From: Pseudomonas gingeri
GTDB lineage: Bacteria; Pseudomonadota; Gammaproteobacteria; Pseudomonadales; Pseudomonadaceae
Reading direction: 5' to 3'
DNA length: 64,000 nt
Assembly: GCF_013386165.1 (NCBI RefSeq)
Contig: NZ_JACAOS010000017.1
Span: 1-64,000, forward strand
Shown: piece by piece, positions 1 through 8,702 of the stretch
How the letters are laid out: every line of letters begins with the position of its first letter
Numbering within the stretch: position 1 is the first letter of the stretch
The notes under the pieces: model-generated
The model's database searches: none
What the model was told of the DNA's origin: nothing
The model's input: the letters and a program-made list of their open reading frames with translations, nothing else
Program-made: the position numbers and the translations under genes

Positions 1-20
1 GCTTGCCAGCGATGAGGCCC
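1..20. repeat. Fragment of a REP-type palindrome at the window edge
   Basis: The first 20 bases resemble the arm of the REP element at 11869-11954 (GGCTTGCCGGCGATGGGGCCC) with a few substitutions. The rest of the element, if present, lies outside the window. Confidence 0.4.
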
Positions 21-572
21 TTATTCCACCGGCAGCAGCTCGAAACGGCCGCGACCTTCGACCCATGTCTCGTCGTGCACCCGGGTCGCACTCACCGGCA
101 GGTGCGTGTCGACCTCGACCTGCGCCGAGAAAAACCGACCTTTGACTGGCCGGTCCCCAGCCAGCACCACCAGGCTCTGACCCGGCGCCATCAAGCGGCT
201 GGCCGCAGCCTCGGTCGAGTGTTGCGCCGTGGCCAGGGTCACCGGTTTGCCATCGAGCACGGCGTGACTCAGGCCCACGGTGAAACGCCCCTGGCGATCG
301 AAACGAAAGGCCTGCGCCCCCGCTGCCGCCGCCTCGAACCGCAGCACCATCGAGGTCGGCCAGGGGCAGGCAATGTTCAAGCTCAGCCGCCGGGTGCCGA
401 GGAACAGGTCCGGCTGTCCTGGCGCCAGCGCCAAGCCTCCCGGGTGCAACGCCCCCAGTTCGATCTGCGACTGGCTCAGCGACAGCGTGCAGTCATTGGC
501 CTCGGTCTGGACCGACAACAGGACAAGCGCGACGCAACAACACTGTAAAACCACGCGGACATGAGCGTTCAT
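21..572 (-). CDS. Fimbrial minor subunit or tip-like protein of a DUF1120-type chaperone-usher operon
   Basis: A 183-residue secreted protein, last gene of the fimbrial operon. The N-terminus has a signal peptide (hydrophobic VVLQCCCVALVLLSV, then an Ala-Asn-Asp-Cys junction). The mature part begins with CTLSLSQSQIELGAL, the start expected of a fimbrial beta-sandwich subunit with a disulfide (Cys early, second Cys in NIACPW). The ATG at 572 follows the usher stop (590-592) by 17 bases and is preceded by a GGGGA-type RBS; the ATG at 581 or the upstream start at 605 are alternatives. Being distal to the usher suggests a minor or tip subunit. That role is inference; the family call is moderately sure. 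Confidence 0.6.
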   Translation of the reverse strand: MNAHVRVVLQCCCVALVLLSVQTEANDCTLSLSQSQIELGALHPGGLALAPGQPDLFLGTRRLSLNIACPWPTSMVLRFEAAAAGAQAFRFDRQGRFTVGLSHAVLDGKPVTLATAQHSTEAAASRLMAPGQSLVVLAGDRPVKGRFFSAQVEVDTHLPVSATRVHDETWVEGRGRFELLPVE

Positions 573-589
573 GGAAACCATCCCCAGGG

Positions 590-3052
590 TTAACTCGCCC
601 GGCAAACCGCCGTGGCCGTTTCATAAAGCCGGTCACTGTCCAGGGTCTCGGACAACTCGACCGGCAACGTGCAGGCGCTGTGATCCGCCAACCTGATGGT
701 GAATCGCTGGCCAGTCTCGACATTGCTCAGGAACACCATGCCGTCACCGACCACCGTGGTCAGGAAGTCCTCGTCATCACTGAACACCGAAGCGCCCTGA
801 GGCAACGGCGTGGCGTTTTCGTCGGTGACCTTGAGCAGTAGCCGTCGCACCTTCACCACGCTGAAATCCACCCGATTGAATGAGCCGCGTCCGGCCTCCA
901 GGCTTTTTGTCCCATTGCGCAGGTCGACCCGCCGCGGCAACGAGCGGGTGTCGACCTCCAGTTGGCTGTTGCGGTAGGCCGGCAGACCGGCGACCACCGC
1001 CTGCCCGCTGAAGTCGGTCCAGACCGGCCCCTGGGGCGTGGCGATCCGCGCTCCGGAAAGATCGCCCACCGAGACCACGCCAAAGGTCTCCTGGATCGCG
1101 TAGGGCGAGAACGTCAGGCCACCCTCGTGCAACGCGAGGCCTCCGGACAGCTGTCCGCTGTAGCTGCTGCTGGCGTCATTGCGGGTCACCCCCAGGCCGA
1201 GCTGGGTGTAACGTGGCATCAGGTCCAGCTGGCCCCGGGCAATCTGCCGGTCGCCCTTGAGATCCTGCTCCAACCCCAGGTTGTAACTGACCACTTCACT
1301 GACCCGTTCGCGGTAGTCGCCGCCGATATCGAGGCGCTCGCCGCGACGATTGAGGTAGCTGCTGATCCGCCGGTCGCCGCCCAGCGGAACGCTGACTCCC
1401 AGGCGTATCCCCAGGCCTGAGTCGATGGCATCGCGGTCGCCGCTCGAACCGATGTCGGACTCCACGCTCAGGCTCAGGCTGGCGTAGCGATAGCTCTGGT
1501 TCCACGAGCCGTGCAGACGCCGGGACAAGCGTCCGTCGAACATCAGGCTGCGTGAGTAACCCAGGCTGAAACCGCCGAGCTGCCGGTCCGCCCAGCCGAG
1601 CCCGGCGGTGTACTGGTGTTTGAAGCGTGAAGCGGAATCGTCCCTCAGGCCCACTTCGCCGACCTGTAGCAGATCACGATAACCGTCAGTGCGCAGGGTC
1701 GCGCTGAGGTCCAGGTCGACGCCCGCCGCCAGGGGACTGTTCAACGACAGGCTGTTCTGGCTCCCCGTCAGCGAGTGCCGAGTGTCATGGGACAGGCTGT
1801 TGCGCAGGCCGACGCCGACCTGCTGCCAAAGGCGGCCATCGAGCGCCCAAGCGCTGGCGCGATAATCATCGCTGCCCAGCAGCCCGGCGCTGAATGACGC
1901 GGCCTGGCCCAGCCCCCAGGTGCCGCTGCCAGTGGCGAGCAACGGCGGTTCTTCGCGACGCTCGGCGCTGCTGCGCACCCGCCCCAGGGCAAGGAAGTAA
2001 CCAGGCTGAACCGAAGCGGTCCCGGGGAAAGAAGCGGCGGGCACGACAAAACGGCGCTCGCTGCCGGATTGGCTGATGACCCTGACCTCCAGGTCGCTGG
2101 TGCCGTTGAGCAGCGGCAAACCGCCCAGACTGAAAGGCCCCTGCGGTACCAGGCTGGTGTAGATCAACGCACCGGACTGGCGAACCTCGACCCGCGAAGC
2201 ATCGAAGGCCACACCCTCGACCAGCACACCATGCCCGACCTGCCCCCGCTGCGCACCATCAGGCATCAACTGCACGCCGGAAAGCTGGACCCCGGCGAAC
2301 ACCGGACCGGCACTGTTGATCTGACCGGCCTGGAAGGTCGTCTGCCAAGGCCGGAAATCTCGCTGCGCATAGGCATACAGATGCTCGGTCTGCTCCTGCC
2401 CGTCATTGGAGACGTGCAACTGGCGGCTGCGGACAATCCAGTCGCCGGCATTGAACCCGGCCTCGGTCGTTGCCGAAAAGAAGCGCCCGCCGCCCAGGCG
2501 TGAGCGTGTGTCGAAACCCAGCACATCGTAGTTGAGCAGTCCGGCCGTGCCGCCACGGGCGTAGACGCCGCTGTCGAGGGCCGCTCCACGCAGGGCCCGG
2601 GTCGGCACCAGCAGGGAGACCTCCTCGCTGTTGGGGCGCAAGCTGACCTGGGTCTGCGGGTACTCGCGCAGAAAGTCGTGACAGCTTTCCTCATCGGCCT
2701 CCGCGCCGGCGTCGGGCCTCTGCAAGCCGGCTTTGTCCAGCAACCCGGAGGTAAAGCACAGCTCACCGTCCTGATCGAAACGCAGCATTGCCAGCCCCAG
2801 GAGATTACCGTTGAGTTCCAGCGTCACCCGCTGCGGGCCTTCGCGAAAGCGCGGCGCCGAGCGGAAATAATCGGCCACCTGCGGATCGAGGCCGCGCCCG
2901 GAGAGCACCGACAGATCAAACTCCGTCTCAGCCCCTTCATCCTTTTTCTCGGCGGCGAGCGGCTCGCCGAACCCCAGCAAAACGGCGACACCGAGGGCCT
3001 TTGCCAGCCCTGATGCGCTGGCGAACCTGGCTGGCGGTCTTGGGTTTCTCAT
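590..3052 (-). CDS. Fimbrial outer-membrane usher protein
   Basis: About 820 residues, the usual length for a chaperone-usher pathway usher, which forms the outer-membrane pore through which subunits are assembled. It starts with a signal peptide ending near GEPLAAEKKDEG. An N-terminal chaperone-binding-like domain follows, then a long beta-barrel region rich in alternating Gly/Ser/aromatic strands (LGVTRNDASSSYSGQLSGGL, LGYSRSLMFDGRLS), and C-terminal plug-like domains (PLPQGASVFSDDEDFLTTVV) with a terminal Cys pair (CTLPVEL...AVC). The start chosen (MRNPRPPA) lies 7 bases after the chaperone stop; an in-frame start further upstream would overlap the chaperone gene. Order chaperone-usher-subunit supports the call. 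Confidence 0.85.
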   Translation of the reverse strand: MRNPRPPARFASASGLAKALGVAVLLGFGEPLAAEKKDEGAETEFDLSVLSGRGLDPQVADYFRSAPRFREGPQRVTLELNGNLLGLAMLRFDQDGELCFTSGLLDKAGLQRPDAGAEADEESCHDFLREYPQTQVSLRPNSEEVSLLVPTRALRGAALDSGVYARGGTAGLLNYDVLGFDTRSRLGGGRFFSATTEAGFNAGDWIVRSRQLHVSNDGQEQTEHLYAYAQRDFRPWQTTFQAGQINSAGPVFAGVQLSGVQLMPDGAQRGQVGHGVLVEGVAFDASRVEVRQSGALIYTSLVPQGPFSLGGLPLLNGTSDLEVRVISQSGSERRFVVPAASFPGTASVQPGYFLALGRVRSSAERREEPPLLATGSGTWGLGQAASFSAGLLGSDDYRASAWALDGRLWQQVGVGLRNSLSHDTRHSLTGSQNSLSLNSPLAAGVDLDLSATLRTDGYRDLLQVGEVGLRDDSASRFKHQYTAGLGWADRQLGGFSLGYSRSLMFDGRLSRRLHGSWNQSYRYASLSLSVESDIGSSGDRDAIDSGLGIRLGVSVPLGGDRRISSYLNRRGERLDIGGDYRERVSEVVSYNLGLEQDLKGDRQIARGQLDLMPRYTQLGLGVTRNDASSSYSGQLSGGLALHEGGLTFSPYAIQETFGVVSVGDLSGARIATPQGPVWTDFSGQAVVAGLPAYRNSQLEVDTRSLPRRVDLRNGTKSLEAGRGSFNRVDFSVVKVRRLLLKVTDENATPLPQGASVFSDDEDFLTTVVGDGMVFLSNVETGQRFTIRLADHSACTLPVELSETLDSDRLYETATAVCRAS

Positions 3053-3059
3053 GGAGGCG

Positions 3060-3788
3060 TCACAGCGCCTCGAACAGAATGGGCGCTTCATGACGGGCAA
3101 CGGCAAAACCATAGACGGTCGCGGGCTGCAGGGTGACCGAGGTGGCAGCCGGTTGCGTCGCGTCTGTTTCGACGCTCAGCGCCTCCCCCGGCAGGACATA
3201 GCCGCGACTCAACATCACGTTGACCTTGTGCGGATTGAGCTCCAGCTCCGGCGACAGGCGAACCACATAGGGACTGTTATTGCGCACCACCAGCCGGGAT
3301 TTCTCCAGGTGCCAGGTCAGCTCCTTCCAGGGCGCCGGATGCCGGGCCAACCCCTTGGGATGCAAGATCAACGGCAGGTTCTGCCGCAGACTGATGCCGA
3401 CGGTGGCGCCGGTCCCGGTCTTGCGTTGGGGAATGCCCTCGAAAGTGACGCGCTTCAAACGTTGGGTCTTGAGTGGCTGGTCATTGGCGCTCAGAAACCG
3501 CACCAGTTGCGTCTCACCGGCATCAACCCGGGTCACGGGGGGCGTGATCACCACCAGCGATTCAAGATCCTCGGGAATGGACTCAATGGCCGAATGCAGC
3601 AACGCCGGACCGCCGTCGGTGTTCTTGATCTGGATACTGGCTTCGCCCTCGTCTTCATAGAGGATGACCACCGTGGTTTCCGGTTGCATGCCGTCGGCAC
3701 GGGCGACACTCCAGAACACCCCCAGAAGAAATAACAACACAGCGGCAGACAATGATCCGAACATCGATATAAGGGGTACAACCTTCAA
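3060..3788 (-). CDS. Periplasmic fimbrial chaperone (PapD-like), probable TTG start
   Basis: A 242-residue PapD-like chaperone that would cap fimbrial subunits in the periplasm and deliver them to the usher. After a signal peptide (MFGSLSAAVLLFLLGVFWSVARA) come two immunoglobulin-like domains with typical strands: TTVVILYEDEGEASIQIKN, the PPVTRVDAGETQLVRF segment (subunit-binding G1/F1 region) and GISLRQNLPLILHPKG. The start is set at a TTG at 3786-3788 because AAGGAG lies 8 bases before it; the only downstream ATG (3764) would cut into the signal peptide n-region and has no clear RBS. It lies 103 bases downstream of the subunit gene and directly before the usher, in one operon. Confidence 0.82.
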   Translation of the reverse strand: MKVVPLISMFGSLSAAVLLFLLGVFWSVARADGMQPETTVVILYEDEGEASIQIKNTDGGPALLHSAIESIPEDLESLVVITPPVTRVDAGETQLVRFLSANDQPLKTQRLKRVTFEGIPQRKTGTGATVGISLRQNLPLILHPKGLARHPAPWKELTWHLEKSRLVVRNNSPYVVRLSPELELNPHKVNVMLSRGYVLPGEALSVETDATQPAATSVTLQPATVYGFAVARHEAPILFEAL

Positions 3789-3891
3789 GCGATACGCTCC
3801 TTGCGAATGAACTTTTATTATTCGGCACACATAGAAAGAACGCCGGCACATGTTCATGCGCCGACGATGTTGTTACTGACATCAATACACG

Positions 3892-4545
3892 TCAGAGATA
3901 ACGCAGTTCCAGCGTGGCCAGGCCATCCAGATAGATATCCTGGGTCACATCCAACTCGGAAACCCTGTTGATCACGGCTTTAACTTCCAAAGTACCGCTG
4001 ACCCGTTGTACCGACGCCGGATGAGTGGCGGTGAAGCCGCTCCAGGACAGGATGTTCTGGTACTGGCCCAAGGCACCGTTACCCCGATTCCAGTTCAAAC
4101 CGTTATTGGTCGAGACAATGGTGTTGACCAGCGGAAAGTCGGCCACGGAATCTTTCACGCTCAGGGCGTAACCGCCGATCCGCCTGCCATCCACCGTGGT
4201 CCCCAGGCCATAGTTGTACACATCGCTATAGTCCGGGCCGAGAGCCGACTGCAGGATTCCCGGGACCTTGCTGCTGGAGCGGTTGTCGAGCGCCTTCACC
4301 CCCACCCGGGTGCCGCCGTCGCAATTGACCGTATACGGTACGCCCCTCGGCTGCAGAGCCGTGTAGGCGTTGAGGCCCAGATCAGCGGCACGGATTTTCC
4401 CGAAATCGACCACCCCACCATTGTGCAGGCTCAACGTGCAACTGGACGGAACGATGGTGCCCTTCACCAGTAAATCCGCCGCGTTGGCATTAACTCCCAG
4501 TACGGCCAACAGAGCACCGAGCGTCCATCCGGATAGCAACTTCAT
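3892..4545 (-). CDS. DUF1120-type fimbrial major subunit
   Basis: A 217-residue exported protein, first gene of the fimbrial operon. The signal peptide is MKLLSGWTLGALLAVLGVNANA, and the mature part begins ADLLVKGTIVPSSCTLSL with a conserved early Cys, a second Cys in YTVNCDGG and the aromatic C-terminus LATLELRYL typical of pilus subunits. The pattern matches the DUF1120 family that accompanies chaperone-usher genes in Pseudomonas. A strong RBS (AGGGAGTAGGAAA) precedes the ATG. It is probably the shaft-forming subunit because it is promoter-proximal and followed by chaperone and usher. The promoter should lie in the AT-rich stretch between 4546 and 4850. Confidence 0.78.
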   Translation of the reverse strand: MKLLSGWTLGALLAVLGVNANAADLLVKGTIVPSSCTLSLHNGGVVDFGKIRAADLGLNAYTALQPRGVPYTVNCDGGTRVGVKALDNRSSSKVPGILQSALGPDYSDVYNYGLGTTVDGRRIGGYALSVKDSVADFPLVNTIVSTNNGLNWNRGNGALGQYQNILSWSGFTATHPASVQRVSGTLEVKAVINRVSELDVTQDIYLDGLATLELRYL

Positions 4546-4969
4546 TTTCCTACTCCCTATTATTAAGTGTGAGCAGATGCTGGTTATTCAGGACTGCGGA
4601 ATTTAATCCCGGTTCATACCCGAAACAGAGTCAGCACTTAAGCCGCTCGACGGCAGTCCGATAAATAATTAACACCCCGGCATCATCGCCGGCCGCTAGT
4701 TTCCTCGCTGACACCTGACAAGAAAACCGGAAGGGGGCACGCTCGGGGTGCGACGGATAAACAAACACTGCCAACTTTAATAAATATCGCTGTCATCACA
4801 ATTCATGACACAGGTCATCAATGTGAAATATTTATGTAGGAAAATTGAAGCAATGATTTTCCAGCCCCCTCGCTGCAAGCCCCAGGCCTGAGGCTCCCAG
4901 GCGTCCTACGTTGGCGTCGGCGCCTGATCGTGGCACGATGGCGAGGTTATCGACCGAGATCCTTCAACC
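4546..4969. other. AT-rich intergenic region between the divergent fimbrial operon and ppx
   Basis: These 424 bases have no credible ORF. The part from about 4640 to 4850 is clearly AT-richer than its surroundings, as is common upstream of fimbrial genes. It holds the repeats described at 4790-4818 and should carry the divergent promoters for the fimbrial operon and for ppx. Confidence 0.7.
4790..4818. promoter_or_regulatory. Possible regulator site: phased TCAT repeats and a TGTCAT/ATGACA palindrome
   Basis: Three imperfect direct repeats, CTGTCAT (4790-4796), AATTCAT (4800-4806) and AGGTCAT (4812-4818), are spaced 10 and 12 bases apart, roughly one helical turn. The first copy equals the half-site of the PhoB box (CTGTCAT), but the others are weak. 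The same stretch also forms an inverted repeat TGTCAT-N8-ATGACA (4791-4810). It could serve ppx, the fimbrial operon, or neither; the identity of the regulator is a guess. Confidence 0.3.
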
Positions 4970-6472
4970 ATGCCGCATTCCCAAGCCAAGAATCTGTCCC
5001 TGATCGCTGCCATCGACCTGGGCTCCAACAGCTTCCATATGGTCGTGGCCAAGGCCCAGAACGGAGAGATCCGGATTCTCGAGCGCCTCGGCGAGAAGGT
5101 TCAGCTGGCGGCCGGTATCGACGAGGACCGTCAGCTCACCGAAGAATCCATGCAGCGCGGGCTCGATTGCCTGAAGCGCTTTGCCCAATTGATCAACGGC
5201 ATGCCCCTGGGCGCCGTGCGCATCGTCGGCACCAACGCCCTGCGCGAAGCCCGCAACCGGGGCGAATTCATCCGCCGCGCCGAAGAAATCCTCGGCCACC
5301 CGGTGGAAGTCATTTCCGGCCGTGAAGAAGCCCGCCTGATCTACCTCGGCGTGTCCCACACCCTCGCCGACACCCCGGGCAAGCGCCTGGTGGCCGACAT
5401 CGGCGGCGGCAGTACCGAATTCATCATCGGCCAGCGCTTCGAGCCGCTGCTGCGCGAAAGCCTGCAAATGGGCTGCGTCAGCTACACCCAGCGCTATTTC
5501 CGCGACGGCAAGATCACTCCGGCCCGCTACGCCCAGGCGTACACTGCGGCGCGCCTGGAAATCATGAGCATCGAGCACGCGTTGCACCGCCTGACCTGGG
5601 ATGAGGCCATCGGCTCCTCCGGCACCATCCGCGCCATCGGCCTGGCCCTCAAGGCCGGCGGCCAGGGCAGCGGCGAGGTCAATGCCGAAGGGCTGGCCTG
5701 GCTCAAGCGCAAACTGTTCAAGCTCGGCGATGCCGAGAAAATCGATTTCGAAGGGATCAAGCCCGACCGCCGCGCGATCTTCCCGGCCGGCCTGTCGATT
5801 CTCGAAGCCATCTTCGACGCCCTCGACCTGCAACGCATGGACCACTGCGACGGCGCCCTGCGCGAAGGCGTGCTCTATGACCTGCTGGGTCGCCATCACC
5901 ACGAAGACGTGCGCGAACGGACCCTCAGCTCGCTGATGGAGCGTTACCACGTCGACCTGGAACAGGCGGCACGGGTCGAGCGCAAGGCACTGCATGCCTT
6001 CGATCAAGTGGCGGATGCCTGGGAACTGGCGGATGGGGTCTGGCGTGAACTGCTGGGCTGGGCCGCCAAGGTCCATGAAGTGGGCCTGGACATCGCCCAC
6101 TACCAGTACCACAAGCACGGCGCCTACCTGATCGAGCACTCGGACCTGGCCGGCTTCTCCCGGGAAGACCAGCAAATGCTCGCCCTGCTGGTGCGCGGGC
6201 ACCGGCGTAATATTCCCAAGGACAAGTTTGCCGAATTCGGTGATGAAGGCATCAAGCTGATTCGCCTGTGCGTGCTGCTGCGCTTCGCGATCCTGTTCCA
6301 TCACATCCGTGGCACCCAGGAAATGCCGCAGGTCACCTTGCGTGCCGACGGCGATAGCCTGGATGTGGTGTTTCCCAAGGACTGGCTGGAGCAGAACCAG
6401 CTGACTCAGGCCGACTTCGCGCTGGAAGCGGAGTGGCTGACCCGAGTCAGTATTACCCTCAACGTACGCTGA
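4970..6472 (+). CDS. ppx: Exopolyphosphatase
   Basis: A 500-residue Ppx/GppA family enzyme that removes terminal phosphates from inorganic polyphosphate in the cytoplasm. The actin-like ATPase-fold motifs are visible: AAIDLGSNSFHMVVAKA near residue 13 (phosphate 1), VADIGGGSTEFIIG near residue 141 (phosphate 2) and GSSGTIRA near residue 216. An HD-like C-terminal region (residues ~300-480) is also present, as in full-length bacterial Ppx. The gene is convergent with ppk1 and the two reading frames overlap by 14 bases at their 3' ends. The opposing synthesis and degradation activities are thus encoded tail to tail. Confidence 0.93.
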   Translation: MPHSQAKNLSLIAAIDLGSNSFHMVVAKAQNGEIRILERLGEKVQLAAGIDEDRQLTEESMQRGLDCLKRFAQLINGMPLGAVRIVGTNALREARNRGEFIRRAEEILGHPVEVISGREEARLIYLGVSHTLADTPGKRLVADIGGGSTEFIIGQRFEPLLRESLQMGCVSYTQRYFRDGKITPARYAQAYTAARLEIMSIEHALHRLTWDEAIGSSGTIRAIGLALKAGGQGSGEVNAEGLAWLKRKLFKLGDAEKIDFEGIKPDRRAIFPAGLSILEAIFDALDLQRMDHCDGALREGVLYDLLGRHHHEDVRERTLSSLMERYHVDLEQAARVERKALHAFDQVADAWELADGVWRELLGWAAKVHEVGLDIAHYQYHKHGAYLIEHSDLAGFSREDQQMLALLVRGHRRNIPKDKFAEFGDEGIKLIRLCVLLRFAILFHHIRGTQEMPQVTLRADGDSLDVVFPKDWLEQNQLTQADFALEAEWLTRVSITLNVR

Positions 6473-8684
6473 GGACCGGGTTGCTCAGGCGATCGAGCAG
6501 GATCGCCTGGGCACTGCGCGGGTTCTGGTTGCCGGTCGGCGTGTTGCGGATATAACGACCGTCCGACTGCAGGCTCCAGCTGTGGGTGTTATCGGTGAGA
6601 TAACTCTCCAGCTCTTTCTTGACCCGCAGGATCAGCTTCTTGCCCTCTACCGGGAAGCAGGTCTCGACGCGCTTGTCGAGGTTGCGCTCCATCCAGTCGG
6701 CACTGGACAGGAACATCTGCTCCTCGCCACCGTTGAGGAAGTAGAACACCCGGGTGTGCTCCAGGAAGCGGCCGATGATCGAACGCACGTGGATATTGTG
6801 CGAAACCCCGGCGATGCCCGGACGCAGGCAGCACATGCCGCGCACCACCAGATCGATACGCACGCCGCACTGGCTGGCCTTGTACAAGGCGCGGATGATC
6901 TTCGGATCGGTCAGCGAGTTGAACTTGGCAATGATGTGCGCCGGCTTGCCGTCGATGGCGAACTGGGTCTCCCGGGCAATCATGTCGAGCATGCCCTTCT
7001 TCAGGGTGAACGGCGCGTGCAGCAACTTCTTCATGCGCAAGGTCTTGCCCATGCCGATCAACTGGCTGAACAGTTTGCCGACGTCTTCGCACAGGGCGTC
7101 GTCGGAGGTCAGCAGGCTGTAGTCGGTATACAGGCGAGCGTTACCGGCGTGGTAGTTACCCGTGCCGAGGTGCGCGTAACGGACGATCTCGCCCGCCTCG
7201 CGACGCAGGATCAGCATCATCTTGGCGTGGGTCTTGAAGCCGACCACGCCGTAGATCACCACCGCACCGGCCGCTTGCAGGCGGCTGGCCAGTTGCAGGT
7301 TGGACTCTTCGTCGAAGCGCGCCCGCAGTTCGATCACCGCGGTGACTTCCTTGCCGTTGCGCGCCGCGTCCACCAGGGCGTCGACGATTTCCGAGTTGGC
7401 CCCGCTGCGGTACAGGGTCTGGCGTACCGCCAGGACGTGCGGGTCCTTGGCCGCCTGGCGCAGCAGGTCGACCACCGGGGTGAAGGATTCGAACGGGTGC
7501 AGCAAGAGGATGTCCTGCTTGCTGATCACGCTGAAAATATTCTCGCTGTTCTGCAGCAGTTTCGGGATCTGCGGGGTGAACGGCGTGTATTGCAGCTCCG
7601 GATGACTGTCCAGGCCGGTGATGCTGAACAGCCGCGTCAGGTTCACCGGACCGTTGACCTGATACAACTCGGTCTCGTTCAGGTTGAACTGCTTGAGCAG
7701 GTAGTCCGACAGGTGTTTCGGGCAGGTATCGGCCACTTCCAGGCGCACCGCATCACCGTAGCGACGGGAGAACAACTCGCCGCGCAGGGCGCGGGCCAGG
7801 TCTTCGACGTCTTCGGAGTCCAGCGCCAGGTCGGCGTTACGGGTCAGGCGGAACTGGTAGCAGCCCTTGACCTTCATGCCCTGGAACAGGTCGTCGGCGT
7901 GCGCGTGGATCATCGACGACAGGAATACATAGTTATCGCCAGGCCCACCCACGTCTTCGGGTACCTTGATGATCCTCGGCAGCAGACGCGGTGCCGGGAT
8001 GATCGCCAGGCCCGAATCGCGACCAAAGGCGTCGATACCTTCGAGCTCGACGATAAAGTTCAGGCTCTTGTTCACCAGCAAGGGGAACGGGTGCGTCGGA
8101 TCGAGGCCGATGGGGGTGATGATCGGCGCGATCTCGTCGCGGAAGTAACGACGGACCCAGGTCTTCAGCTTGGTGGTCCAGTAGCGGCGGCGGATAAAGC
8201 GCACCTGGTGCTTTTCCAGCTCCGGCAACAGGATGTCGTTGAGGATCGCGTACTGGCGATCGACATGCCCGTGCACCAGCTCACTGATGCGCGCCAGGGC
8301 CTGGTGCGGCTGCAAGCCGTCGGCGCCGGCCTGCTCGCGGGCAAAGGTGATCTGCTTCTTCAGCCCGGCCACGCGAATTTCGAAGAACTCATCCAGGTTA
8401 CTGGAGAAGATCAGCAGGAACTTGAGTCGCTCCAGCAGCGGATAGGACTCGTCCAGCGCCTGCTCCAGCACGCGGATGTTGAACTGCAACTGCGACAGCT
8501 CACGGTGGATGTACAGGCTGCTGTCATCCAGGCCGGGAATCGCCACCGCCGACGCCGACGCCACCACTGGCGGCGCTTCGGCAACCACCGGCACGGGTTC
8601 CAGCTCCGGCGGGGTTTCGGTGATCTGCTCGACCACCGGTTGGGCGTCTATTACTTCAACTTCGCTGAGTCCTTCGGTATTCAT
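6459..8684 (-). CDS. ppk1: Polyphosphate kinase 1
   Basis: A 741-residue PPK1, which reversibly polymerises the ATP gamma-phosphate into polyphosphate. After a poorly conserved acidic, Pro/Val-rich extension of about 50 residues comes the N-terminal helical domain (SSLYIHRELSQLQFN...). The head domain and the two phospholipase-D-like catalytic domains follow, including GFKTHAKMMLILRR with the His expected to be phosphorylated. AGGAA precedes the ATG by 8 bases. The gene begins 18 bases after the hemB stop, so it is probably cotranscribed with hemB. It ends by overlapping the convergent ppx gene. Confidence 0.95.
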   Translation of the reverse strand: MNTEGLSEVEVIDAQPVVEQITETPPELEPVPVVAEAPPVVASASAVAIPGLDDSSLYIHRELSQLQFNIRVLEQALDESYPLLERLKFLLIFSSNLDEFFEIRVAGLKKQITFAREQAGADGLQPHQALARISELVHGHVDRQYAILNDILLPELEKHQVRFIRRRYWTTKLKTWVRRYFRDEIAPIITPIGLDPTHPFPLLVNKSLNFIVELEGIDAFGRDSGLAIIPAPRLLPRIIKVPEDVGGPGDNYVFLSSMIHAHADDLFQGMKVKGCYQFRLTRNADLALDSEDVEDLARALRGELFSRRYGDAVRLEVADTCPKHLSDYLLKQFNLNETELYQVNGPVNLTRLFSITGLDSHPELQYTPFTPQIPKLLQNSENIFSVISKQDILLLHPFESFTPVVDLLRQAAKDPHVLAVRQTLYRSGANSEIVDALVDAARNGKEVTAVIELRARFDEESNLQLASRLQAAGAVVIYGVVGFKTHAKMMLILRREAGEIVRYAHLGTGNYHAGNARLYTDYSLLTSDDALCEDVGKLFSQLIGMGKTLRMKKLLHAPFTLKKGMLDMIARETQFAIDGKPAHIIAKFNSLTDPKIIRALYKASQCGVRIDLVVRGMCCLRPGIAGVSHNIHVRSIIGRFLEHTRVFYFLNGGEEQMFLSSADWMERNLDKRVETCFPVEGKKLILRVKKELESYLTDNTHSWSLQSDGRYIRNTPTGNQNPRSAQAILLDRLSNPVLSVR

Positions 8685-8702
8685 CGAGTGTTCCTGTGAG
8701 GG

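Noticed and set aside
4964..6304. 446-residue minus-strand frame
   Set aside because: It is antisense to ppx and has no motif; ppx has clear actin-fold phosphatase motifs.
6582..8699. 705-residue plus-strand open frame
   Set aside because: It is fully antisense to ppk1, lacks any family motif and has His/Gln/Val-rich composition typical of the complement of a high-GC gene.
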